28,114 nt of DNA from Bacteroidales bacterium (lineage in GTDB: Bacteria; Bacteroidota; Bacteroidia; Bacteroidales; UBA10428), in the NCBI GenBank assembly GCA_016926235.1, contig JAFGOZ010000722.1, forward strand, positions 1-28,114, in the 5' to 3' direction. This document shows, in pieces, positions 9,236 to 16,620 of this stretch (the stretch's first letter is position 1; the number at the start of each line of letters is the position of its first letter). The notes beneath the pieces are model-generated. The model was not told where the DNA came from. It saw only the letters and a list, made by a program, of their open reading frames with translations, and did not search any database. The position numbers and the translations under genes are program-made.

Positions 9236-9263
9236 TCATCCATATGATTTGACTTATGGATGA
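9236..9263. promoter_or_regulatory. Candidate operator: 9-bp perfect inverted repeat
   Basis: The arms TCATCCATA (9236-9244) and TATGGATGA (9255-9263) are exact reverse complements separated by 10 nt, a geometry fitting a dimeric DNA-binding protein. It lies in the divergent gap between the hybrid kinase (start 9081) and the Gfo/Idh gene (start 9317), 22 bp upstream of the candidate -7 box at 9286. The regulator is unknown, and chance occurrence in AT-rich DNA is possible. Confidence 0.4.
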
Positions 9264-9285
9264 TAATCATGTAAATTTGTTTTTA

Positions 9286-9293
9286 TACCTTTG
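9286..9293 (+). promoter_or_regulatory. Candidate Bacteroidota -7 box for the Gfo/Idh gene
   Basis: TACCTTTG matches the Bacteroidota -7 consensus TAnnTTTG exactly and lies 23 bp before the ATG at 9317, giving a short leader. I find no good -33 TTTG at the usual distance, so only the -7 element is supported. A weak AGGA (9308-9311) precedes the start codon. Confidence 0.45.
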
Positions 9294-9316
9294 GCATACA
9301 AATATTTAGGATATTA

Positions 9317-10357
9317 ATGGAAAATATAATAAATACAGCACTCTGTTCATTTGGTATGTCAGGGGCTATTTTTCATGGACCATTATTAAATGCACATCCT
9401 GGTTTTAGCATTGCATGCATTCTTGAAAGGACAAAAGAATTGTCGAAAGAAAAATACAATGCTAAAATTGTTAAGAATTATAAAGAAATACTACAAGATA
9501 AAACTATAGACCTGGTAGTTGTTAATACACCTGATGATTTACATTATTCCATGACAAAACTGGCTTTACTTAGTGGAAAACATGTAGTTGTAGAAAAACC
9601 ATTTACGCAAACAGTAGAAGAAGGAGAAGAATTAATTTCATTAGCTAATGAGCAGGGGAAAATTCTTACTGTATTTCAAAACCGCCGATGGGATGGTGAT
9701 TATTTGACTGTTGAGAAAATAGTTAAAAGCCAGATTCTTGGAAGACTTGTAAGCTTTGAAGCTCATTTTGACCGTTTTAGAAATTATATTCAGGACTCGT
9801 GGAAAGAAGATAATAGCAGAGGAACTGGCACCATTTATAATCTTGGCCCTCATCTCATAGATCAGGTATTGGTTTTATTTGGCATGCCCATTTCTGTTTT
9901 TGCCAATATAAAGATATTTCGTACAACTGGAAAGGTTGATGATTATTTTGATATCTTTCTTGAGTATCCTGATAAATTAGCCTTAATAAGGGCCAGTTAC
10001 CTGGTAAAAGAAGCTGGACCAAGATATCTGATCCATGGCACCGAAGGTTCGTTCGTAAAATATGGCCTTGACCCCCAAGAAGAAGCCTTAAAGCAGGGCT
10101 TATTACCAGATACAAAAGATTGGGGTACCGAACCTGAAGAAAAATGGGGAATATTGCATCTTGATAAAGGAGAAATAAATGAAAGGAAAAAGATTGAAAC
10201 TACACCCGGTAACTATCTCCAATTTTACCAAAACCTGTATGAAACAATTAATGGGAAATCAGATTTACTGGTAAAACCTGAAGAAGCTCTGGATGTTATT
10301 AAAATTATTGAAGCAGCAAAACAAAGTGCAAGAAGGGGATGTAAGATACTCTTTTAA
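9317..10357 (+). CDS. Gfo/Idh/MocA family NAD(P)-dependent oxidoreductase
   Basis: A 346-residue cytoplasmic sugar or inositol-type dehydrogenase. The N-terminal Rossmann fold has SFGMSGAIFHGP (11-22), a variant of the GxGxxG loop in which the first Gly is Ser11. It also has the DLVVVNTPDDLHY strand (65-77) and the family hallmark EKPF (93-96). The C-terminal domain shows NLGPHLIDQ (175-183), where His179 and Asp182 sit at the usual catalytic positions. The overall pattern is close to the YdgJ/YhhX-type oxidoreductases. The substrate is not determinable, but sugars, sugar acids or cyclitols are typical. It is transcribed alone and converges on the DUF6807 gene with only 5 bp between the stop codons. 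DUF6807 domains often occur with Gfo/Idh/MocA enzymes, so a shared carbohydrate role is possible. A candidate operator and -7 box precede it. Confidence 0.93.
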   Translation: MENIINTALCSFGMSGAIFHGPLLNAHPGFSIACILERTKELSKEKYNAKIVKNYKEILQDKTIDLVVVNTPDDLHYSMTKLALLSGKHVVVEKPFTQTVEEGEELISLANEQGKILTVFQNRRWDGDYLTVEKIVKSQILGRLVSFEAHFDRFRNYIQDSWKEDNSRGTGTIYNLGPHLIDQVLVLFGMPISVFANIKIFRTTGKVDDYFDIFLEYPDKLALIRASYLVKEAGPRYLIHGTEGSFVKYGLDPQEEALKQGLLPDTKDWGTEPEEKWGILHLDKGEINERKKIETTPGNYLQFYQNLYETINGKSDLLVKPEEALDVIKIIEAAKQSARRGCKILF

Positions 10358-10362
10358 ACAAA

Positions 10363-11421
10363 CTAGTTTTGAGTAATAAAATCCTGATAATATTTATCCA
10401 TTTCAGCAGATGATAAATGTCCATCCGATTTAATAATTAAGACATACTTCAGCGTCAGGCTGTCACCTTTCTCTAAAACAAACGCGAATGGCGGTTCCTT
10501 TTCGTTAAATGCTTTCATCCCAAAATTATCAATGGCAAATAATCCATAATCCCTTGCCATCCAATATGATGGAAAATTAATATTATCAGGATGGTCACAA
10601 ATAGCTACAGAAACCGGGTCCTGTTGCTGAGAAGAAGATAGGACAACCCATTTATTGCGTGTTCCCCATATCTCCTTGCCTGTTATTCCACTACTTCCTA
10701 TATAGTGTCCTTGCACTCCATCGTTATTTATCTCCTTTTCCTTCTTTGGTCTTCCATTTTCATCTGTAAGTATAAGTGGTTTATTATCAGGCATCTCAAA
10801 CTCTCTCGAAAGTCTGATTGCGAAGAGGCCTTCTTTGTTATCCCTTATGACCACCTTCTCACTTCTGGCATACAATGTAGTAACTCTACCAATCATCCTT
10901 GTATCATACGTTCCAGAAATAGTAAAGACTGTTTTTTCTCTCATTAGAATTTCTCCTTGATGAGACTGCCAATTCAAATTTTGTGTAAAACCGGCCTGCC
11001 CAACACCGGAATGAACAGACTCAAAAGATACATGCTTGATCTCACCATACCTGGATTTTAAATCAGCAGGAATAGAATCTGAATTATTCCAAAAGTCAAT
11101 ACCATTCACATCGCCAAAATTAAACCAGCAGCCCACCTGATGAGGATGGTCAGCCCTCTCCCCTCCTTTTGCTTCCAAGGGGAACCTCCTTGTTATTATA
11201 TTGCCAGCAGGCGATACTACGGGATAAAAGAAAGGTTTGGCAAAATCTGTTGAGTAATTATAACTGGTAAAAAGACTTTTATCAAAATATATGTCCAGTC
11301 TAAAATCGTTTGAATTATTTTTTATTTCAATGAAAGGTTTGTCTGTAAAACCAACCACTTGTTTTGAATCGAACAAATACCAAAGGAAAACAGGTATAAT
11401 AAATACATAAACTTTATTCAT
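10363..11421 (-). CDS. DUF6807 (PmoA-like) family protein
   Basis: A 352-residue protein of the family formerly labelled 'methane oxygenase PmoA', now DUF6807. Despite that name there is no reason to link it to methane oxidation. Recognition rests on FYPVVSPAGNIITRRFP (65-81), the DHPHQVGCWFNFGDVNGIDFW block (91-111) and a C-terminal PSYWMARDYGLFAIDNFG segment. A weak N-terminal hydrophobic stretch (about 3-18) suggests export. Family members are common in polysaccharide-degrading bacteria, often beside Gfo/Idh/MocA oxidoreductases. Here that partner is the convergent gene at 9317-10357. It lies 57 bp after galU on the same strand, so it could be the last gene of the sugar-nucleotide operon or have its own promoter. 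The biochemical role is unknown. Confidence 0.85.
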   Translation of the reverse strand: MNKVYVFIIPVFLWYLFDSKQVVGFTDKPFIEIKNNSNDFRLDIYFDKSLFTSYNYSTDFAKPFFYPVVSPAGNIITRRFPLEAKGGERADHPHQVGCWFNFGDVNGIDFWNNSDSIPADLKSRYGEIKHVSFESVHSGVGQAGFTQNLNWQSHQGEILMREKTVFTISGTYDTRMIGRVTTLYARSEKVVIRDNKEGLFAIRLSREFEMPDNKPLILTDENGRPKKEKEINNDGVQGHYIGSSGITGKEIWGTRNKWVVLSSSQQQDPVSVAICDHPDNINFPSYWMARDYGLFAIDNFGMKAFNEKEPPFAFVLEKGDSLTLKYVLIIKSDGHLSSAEMDKYYQDFITQN

Positions 11422-11478
11422 ATAATCCTAATAATTAATCATTGGAATTGAATAAAGTTAGTAAAAAAAAATGATCCT

Positions 11479-12354
11479 CTATAGATCTTTGGCAAGTTGC
11501 TTTAACCAGTCACGCAATCCCGGTCCAATGTCTTCCCTGCGCAAACCATAGATCACATTTGTCTTCAAATAGTCGAGTTTATTACCTATGTCATGCCTTT
11601 TCCCTAGAAACTTCAACCCATACATAACTTTATTTGCAAGTATCATGCGCATCGCATCGGTTAACTGGATTTCATTATTTACGCCCGGAGTAACTTTATC
11701 CAGGTATTCAAAAATCTCCGGTGTTAAAATATACCTGCTAGCAATCACTAAATTGGAAGGGGCATTTTCCATTGAGGGCTTTTCAACTAAATCATTTATC
11801 TTATAGATGCCGCCATCCATGGCACTGCCCTTCATTACACCATATCTTGATACAGAAGTCATTGGTACCTCTTCTAAAGCAACAACAGGGGCATTAAACT
11901 TTTCATACACATCCATCAACTGTCTGGTAATGGGAACATCTGTAGCCGATTCCAATAAAGTATCTCCCAGTAATACTGCAAAAGGTTCATTATTAACGTG
12001 GTATCTAGCATAACGTATAGCATCACCCAGACCATTTTGTTCTGGTTGCCATACAAAGTGAATATTTGCCAGTTCTGTTAAGGATTTAACTTTTGAGAGG
12101 TCTTCATTTTTATTCTTTTCTTTTAATTGCATCTCTAATTCGAAATTCCTATCAAAATATTCCTCGATCGAACGTTTTCCCCTGCCAATTATCATTAAAA
12201 TATCAGTAATGCCTGATTTTACTGCTTCCTCCACAACATATTGTATTGTTGGGGTATCTACAATAGGAAGCATTTCTTTGGGTTGAGCTTTTGTGGCTGG
12301 TAAAAAACGAGTACCAAATCCAGCCGCAGGAATTACTGCTTTTTTTACCTTCAT
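11479..12354 (-). CDS. galU: UTP--glucose-1-phosphate uridylyltransferase (GalU type)
   Basis: A sugar-1-phosphate uridylyltransferase of 291 residues, the usual length for bacterial GalU. It makes UDP-sugar and pyrophosphate from UTP and sugar-1-phosphate in the cytoplasm. Diagnostic segments are IPAAGFGTRFLPATKAQPKEMLPI (8-31), IQYVVEEAV (37-45), the WQPEQNGLGDAI stretch, LLGDTLL, the LVEKP segment, and the FLGKRHDIGNKLDYLK C-terminal motif. The start lies 4 bp after the stop of the glucuronokinase-like gene, so the two are probably translated as a unit. That pairing raises the possibility that its physiological substrate here includes glucuronate-1-phosphate as well as, or instead of, glucose-1-phosphate. 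The sequence alone cannot settle this. The general family call is very secure. Confidence 0.95.
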   Translation of the reverse strand: MKVKKAVIPAAGFGTRFLPATKAQPKEMLPIVDTPTIQYVVEEAVKSGITDILMIIGRGKRSIEEYFDRNFELEMQLKEKNKNEDLSKVKSLTELANIHFVWQPEQNGLGDAIRYARYHVNNEPFAVLLGDTLLESATDVPITRQLMDVYEKFNAPVVALEEVPMTSVSRYGVMKGSAMDGGIYKINDLVEKPSMENAPSNLVIASRYILTPEIFEYLDKVTPGVNNEIQLTDAMRMILANKVMYGLKFLGKRHDIGNKLDYLKTNVIYGLRREDIGPGLRDWLKQLAKDL

Positions 12355-12358
12355 AATC

Positions 12359-13357
12359 TTAGCCTATTATATTTGGTTTAATTACCTCAATGTTTTCATT
12401 CTTCATAATTTCACACAAGGTATTGAACATCTTTTCATTTTCATATGTTCCAATAATAGCGCCACCGGAACCTGTAAACTTAGCTGATGCACCTGCTTTT
12501 CTGGCAATCTCCACCATCTTTAGGTTGTCCTTAGAGATGTTCATTACAGCCTGACGGATATCAAAATTACTGTTTATTAACGAACTTAATACATTTGTTT
12601 TTTTGTTTTCCAGGGCATCTTTTACTTTTTCTGTCAGATCCTTCCAATCTTCTATAGCTTTCAGCACCTTTTCATCACCAAAATCGTATCGGGCTTTAAA
12701 GTTATTATGCACTACCTCTGAACCCTCAGATAATTCAAGCCTGTATGCAATATATAACGATGGGAAAAGTTCCCTGGATAAAGGAGTATATTCCCCATAT
12801 CCTTGCTTATCCATGTATTCCTTGGCAAAATTCATATATACCGGACATTCGTATGCCTGAACAACCCTGTCCTGTAAACCAGCAGTAATTTTGAGTTCCT
12901 CCACTTCAACGGAAAGTACAAGGTTTGCCAGCATTGGCTTAGGTATTTCAATATTATAAAAGTTCATCAATGCTTTCATGCATGCTGTAATTATAGCACT
13001 GCTTCCGGCCAGGCCAAGTCGAAATGGGATGGTTGAGTGATAACGAACTGTAAAATTTCGCTTATCAAGGGGATGGTTATGCAAATGGCAATATTCATAA
13101 AATCGCATTATTGCTGCTTTAATAAGCCTTATTCCTCCATAATAACCATATAGTTTAACATCTCTTACCAGACCTTCAAGACTGTTAAATACATGTGTAT
13201 CATAGTCAGCGGGGATTATTTCCAGCTCAGGTGTTTCATATAAAACAACCTCAGCTTTAAAATTATCAAAAGGAAATGCTATGGTTTTTCCAAAATATCC
13301 ATCTGAAGGATTTCCTATCAAAGCTGCTCTCGGATATGAATGAGTCGTTATTATCAC
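12359..13357 (-). CDS. GHMP sugar kinase, plant-type glucuronokinase-like
   Basis: A 332-residue GHMP-superfamily kinase. The GHMP motifs are IGNPSDGYFGKTIAF (14-28), PFRLGLAGSSAI (111-122; ATP loop), ITAGLQDRVVQAYE (157-170; candidate catalytic Asp163) and KFTGSGGAIIG (293-303). By recollection the match to plant glucuronokinase runs through the whole protein: GYYGGIRL (71-78), YMDKQGYGEYTP (181-192), NFDIRQ (264-269) and MVEIARKAGASAKFTGSGGA. Glucuronokinase phosphorylates free D-glucuronate to glucuronate-1-phosphate with ATP, the last step before UDP-glucuronate formation. It is 5 bp after the GT2 gene and 4 bp before galU, which fits a kinase-pyrophosphorylase pair. A heptose, fucose or other sugar-1-kinase activity remains possible. 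Confidence 0.85.
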   Translation of the reverse strand: MIITTHSYPRAALIGNPSDGYFGKTIAFPFDNFKAEVVLYETPELEIIPADYDTHVFNSLEGLVRDVKLYGYYGGIRLIKAAIMRFYEYCHLHNHPLDKRNFTVRYHSTIPFRLGLAGSSAIITACMKALMNFYNIEIPKPMLANLVLSVEVEELKITAGLQDRVVQAYECPVYMNFAKEYMDKQGYGEYTPLSRELFPSLYIAYRLELSEGSEVVHNNFKARYDFGDEKVLKAIEDWKDLTEKVKDALENKKTNVLSSLINSNFDIRQAVMNISKDNLKMVEIARKAGASAKFTGSGGAIIGTYENEKMFNTLCEIMKNENIEVIKPNIIG

Positions 13358-13362
13358 GGTTG

Positions 13363-14118
13363 TTAATTTTTATTGTTCAATTTAAGAAAAGGATACTTAG
13401 CAATACCAATTTTTTGAAAGAAATATGAAAAGGACACCCCTAAAACCCCCAAACCATACTTTACACTCCTTTTAAAATTTATGGATGATGCTTCTTCAAA
13501 ATACTTTGTCGGACAAGTTATTTCGGCGATCTCAAATCCTGCATAAAATATCTGTGCCAGCATCTGATTGTCAAATACAAAATCATCAGAATTTTCATTA
13601 TAATTAATAGTTTGAAGCACTTTTTTAGAAAATGCTCTATAACCTGTATGATATTCGGATAACTTTTGATTCATAAGAATATTTTGCGATAAGGTTAAAA
13701 GCCTGTTGGCAAAATATTTATAGATAGGCATACCTCCACGCAAAGCTCCTTTACCCAATATTCGGGATCCTAATACAACTTCATAAACGCCATTTGCAAT
13801 CAAATAGCATATGGAATGAATTAATTTTGGTGTATATTGATAATCCGGATGAAGCATTACTACAATATCGGAATTCAATTCAAGTGCCTTATTGTAACAT
13901 GATTTTTGGTTCCCTCCATAGCCTTTGTTTTCGGTATGTTCAACAATATGTTTGATTCCGAGTTTTTTTGCTACTTCTAAAGTCTTATCCTTGCTTAAAT
14001 CATCTACTAACACAACATGGTCAACAATATCAAATGGAATTTCATGAAAAGTAGCTTCCAGGGTTGATTCTGCATTATATGCAGGTAAAACGACTGTAAT
14101 AATTTTATTATATATCAT
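13363..14118 (-). CDS. Family 2 glycosyltransferase (polyprenyl-phosphate sugar synthase-like)
   Basis: A 251-residue GT-A fold glycosyltransferase of the GT2/DPM1-like group. Evidence includes the N-terminal TVVLPAYNAESTL (8-20), the acidic pair DD (39-40) in LVDDLSKDKT, GYGGNQKSCYNKAL (67-79), the HPDYQY segment (90-95) in the place of the usual DADLQ, and EYHTGYRAFS (155-164). There is no strong membrane helix, so it should act at the cytoplasmic face of the inner membrane. Enzymes of this group make polyprenyl-phosphate-linked sugars or add sugars to lipid carriers. Next to a GT39 enzyme, which uses polyprenyl-phosphate sugars as donors, the donor-synthesis role is the natural inference. 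Gaps are 6 bp from the GT39 gene and 5 bp to the GHMP kinase. Confidence 0.9.
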   Translation of the reverse strand: MIYNKIITVVLPAYNAESTLEATFHEIPFDIVDHVVLVDDLSKDKTLEVAKKLGIKHIVEHTENKGYGGNQKSCYNKALELNSDIVVMLHPDYQYTPKLIHSICYLIANGVYEVVLGSRILGKGALRGGMPIYKYFANRLLTLSQNILMNQKLSEYHTGYRAFSKKVLQTINYNENSDDFVFDNQMLAQIFYAGFEIAEITCPTKYFEEASSINFKRSVKYGLGVLGVSFSYFFQKIGIAKYPFLKLNNKN

Positions 14119-14124
14119 TTTCCA

Positions 14125-15783
14125 CTAATTGGTTGAGAAATTCGTTTCTCTCTTAAGAAATACAAACCCGTTTTTTTCATATAAAACCTTAAGGTCTTGA
14201 TATTTCCCCAGATATTTATCTTTTTTTGTTATTTTCACTACAAAATAGGCAGGCTTATCAATATCCCCTTGTAAAAGCCAGTCTTCATCTAATGAAATGC
14301 TTTTATCACCCGGCTTTTTTCTGCTATAATATAAATGAGCATAGCTCTTAAAACCAAGTGTTTCTATATAGCAATCTTCATCGGATTTGGATTGATAAAA
14401 CTCAATAGTTGCATGTTGCGAATATTTCTCAATTTTACCTGTAATGATCAAAACATTCAAGTTTATATAGATTAAAGTAAATAAAAAAATGGATATGAAT
14501 GCGAAATGATAATTTTCTCTCTTTATGCCAATAATATAAAATATTAGCCCAACTAACATTATCACTCCAATCAACGCTTCAAAACCACTCCAGGTAACAT
14601 CTGCCTGCAAATTTGCTATTGCAAATTTGTCTTTGATAAGATTAGACTGTATAAGTTTATCCTTACCCCGTAATGCAATTGGAAGAAATATTGATAATAA
14701 AGTGTAAAATGATCCAATAATAATCAATAAAATACTGGTCCATCTTTTATATTCCATATTATGGTTGCTAACTTTATAAACAAAGTATGCTCCAAGAAAA
14801 GAAATCGGGAAATAACATAAAGATGAATAATGTATAATTTTAGTCTTAACAATTGTAAAAAGAATAAGAACAACCCATAGAAGGATCAACATCCAGATTT
14901 TAAAGTGCTTTTGAAAACCATTATCATAGTAGTTTCTTTTAAAGCTTCTGAGGGCAAATACCGAAGCCGGGAAAACACCTATAAGAAGAATTACAAAATG
15001 GTAGAATAAGAAACCTCCGTGTCCTGCATCTTTAGTTTTAAATAACCTAATTTGATAATCAACAAAATCTTTTACTATATCAAAATTACCTTGTATAATC
15101 TGCAGAATAAACCAGAAACCCCCGACTATAGCCACTAAAGCAATAAAAAAAAGTATATCCAGCCAGGAACACTTAACTCTGAAACGTTTAAAAATTGTAT
15201 AAACAAATACACACAGGAAGAATATGAGTAAAGCTACAGGCCCTTTGGTAAGTATTGCCAGTCCAATAAAAACTGCTGATAGTAAAATTTCCCTTCTACG
15301 ACCGGTTTGGAGCTCTTTTTCAAGGTAAACAACTAAAAAGTAAATACCCAAAAATATGAAAAGATTGAACCAGGGATCAATTATCCCGGATTTAAAATAA
15401 AAGAAGGGAAGTACAGAACAAAGATATACTAGTGCCCAGGCAAGGCCAAAGCGCTTATCATATAATTTTTTTCCTATATTAAATAGCACAAGCAAGGTAA
15501 CTATACCACAAATAGCATTAGGAAATCGGGCTGCAAACTCATTTATTCCAAAAAGTTTCATAGATGCAACCTGCATCCAAAAAAACAAGGGGGGCTTTTC
15601 CCAGAACACCTGATAGTTTATCTGTACGGTTGAATAATTACCCGACACAATCATCTCCCTGGCTGATTCAGCAAAATTTATCTCATCCCAGTCAAACAAT
15701 GGAACGGAGCCCAGAAAAGGGATAAAAAACAATGCCCCAACCAGTAATAACCCAATTTGTATCGTATAGCTCCTATTTTGCAT
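14125..15783 (-). CDS. GT39/ArnT-like membrane glycosyltransferase
   Basis: A 552-residue integral membrane protein with about ten or more hydrophobic helices and a C-terminal periplasmic-type soluble tail (about 450-552). The first periplasmic loop carries the PMT/ArnT signature: acidic residues at PLFDWDEINFAESAREM (28-44) and WEKPPLFFWMQ (61-71). Enzymes of this family (ArnT, PMT, Rgt types) transfer a sugar from a polyprenyl-phosphate donor to lipid A, LPS core or protein on the periplasmic side. The acceptor here is unknown; lipid A or a lipid-anchored glycan is inferred from the PAP2 gene upstream. Its start overlaps the PAP2 gene end by 11 bp and its stop is 6 bp from the GT2 start, indicating tight translational coupling. 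Confidence 0.92.
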   Translation of the reverse strand: MQNRSYTIQIGLLLVGALFFIPFLGSVPLFDWDEINFAESAREMIVSGNYSTVQINYQVFWEKPPLFFWMQVASMKLFGINEFAARFPNAICGIVTLLVLFNIGKKLYDKRFGLAWALVYLCSVLPFFYFKSGIIDPWFNLFIFLGIYFLVVYLEKELQTGRRREILLSAVFIGLAILTKGPVALLIFFLCVFVYTIFKRFRVKCSWLDILFFIALVAIVGGFWFILQIIQGNFDIVKDFVDYQIRLFKTKDAGHGGFLFYHFVILLIGVFPASVFALRSFKRNYYDNGFQKHFKIWMLILLWVVLILFTIVKTKIIHYSSLCYFPISFLGAYFVYKVSNHNMEYKRWTSILLIIIGSFYTLLSIFLPIALRGKDKLIQSNLIKDKFAIANLQADVTWSGFEALIGVIMLVGLIFYIIGIKRENYHFAFISIFLFTLIYINLNVLIITGKIEKYSQHATIEFYQSKSDEDCYIETLGFKSYAHLYYSRKKPGDKSISLDEDWLLQGDIDKPAYFVVKITKKDKYLGKYQDLKVLYEKNGFVFLKRETNFSTN

Positions 15784-16435
15784 TCGTCTTTATCTTTCTA
15801 ATATTAACAATAGAATTATCCAACCACTCTGCCTTCACATTTTGAATCCTCAAAATTGAAAAAAAAGCAAATATAACACCAATAACGGCACCAAAGTATA
15901 CATCGGTAAAAAAATGCTGAGACAGGTATATTCTCGAGTAGCCTATAATTAAAGCTAGCAGAAAAAACAGAACCTGTAAAGATTTATTGCCAATAAAATA
16001 AGATAAACATAAAAACAAAGCAAAAGCAGTAACCGTATGCCCTGAAGGAAAACTATGCTGAAAATGAAGTTTTACACCTTCAATAAAATGACAACTATCA
16101 CAATAGGCAGCCGGCCGTAACCAGTCATCAAAAATTACCCGTTTTAGCAACTGGCTTATAAGTCCTGAACTAAGGTAAGATGCCAATAAAATAATTGAAT
16201 ATCTTATCCTCCAGAATAATAATGCAAGCACAATAATAATTGTCAGGATACCATGACCTATTTGAGTAGTATATTTAAAAAAAGTATCCAAGAAAACAGT
16301 ATTATGGCTGTTCACATTCAGGTATACTTCCATTGGGCTGTAAGCTATTAATAAATAACCTCCTAAAAGCAAAAACAGGATAAAAAGAAAATCAAAAATC
16401 AATGTTCGTTTGAATATATTATGCATTTTTTTCAA
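15773..16435 (-). CDS. PAP2-family membrane phosphatase
   Basis: A 220-residue phosphatase of the PAP2 (type 2 phosphatidic acid phosphatase) superfamily with about five or six hydrophobic helices. The three catalytic signatures are a Lys98...Arg107-Pro108 motif with eight residues between (KRVIFDDWLRP; commonly six), PSGHT (130-134; His133) and SRIYLSQHFFTD (167-178; His174, Asp178). Family members dephosphorylate undecaprenyl pyrophosphate, phosphatidylglycerol phosphate or lipid A. As first gene of the GT39-GT2-kinase-galU operon, it most likely recycles the polyprenyl carrier or removes a lipid A phosphate; this is inference from context. Two Cys (112, 115) sit in the loop before PSGHT. 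A candidate promoter lies about 70-100 bp upstream. Confidence 0.93.
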   Translation of the reverse strand: MKKMHNIFKRTLIFDFLFILFLLLGGYLLIAYSPMEVYLNVNSHNTVFLDTFFKYTTQIGHGILTIIIVLALLFWRIRYSIILLASYLSSGLISQLLKRVIFDDWLRPAAYCDSCHFIEGVKLHFQHSFPSGHTVTAFALFLCLSYFIGNKSLQVLFFLLALIIGYSRIYLSQHFFTDVYFGAVIGVIFAFFSILRIQNVKAEWLDNSIVNIRKIKTNAK

Positions 16436-16504
16436 ATACGGTCCAATTTATAAGAAATATCATTCAACAATGTGATTATTCATATAATATTGGAAAATGA
16501 AGGG

Positions 16505-16536
16505 CAAATATAAATCCAAATTTATCAAATGACAAA
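16505..16536 (-). promoter_or_regulatory. Candidate promoter of the PAP2-GT39-GT2-kinase-galU operon
   Basis: Read on the minus strand, TATATTTG (16505-16512) matches the Bacteroidota -7 consensus TAnnTTTG, and a TTTG (16533-16536) lies 20 nt upstream as a -33 element. That is close to the usual spacing. The leader to the ATG at 16435 would be about 60 nt. A second -7-like TAAATTTG is at 16517-16524. The gap between the M1 peptidase gene end and the PAP2 gene is otherwise featureless AT-rich DNA. Confidence 0.5.
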
Positions 16537-16620
16537 AAAGATATAAAATAGAATACACTAATTTTGGTAAACCTGATTTGAAGCAAAGAGTCTTCATACA
16601 TTTTTTACATGCACTGTCTT

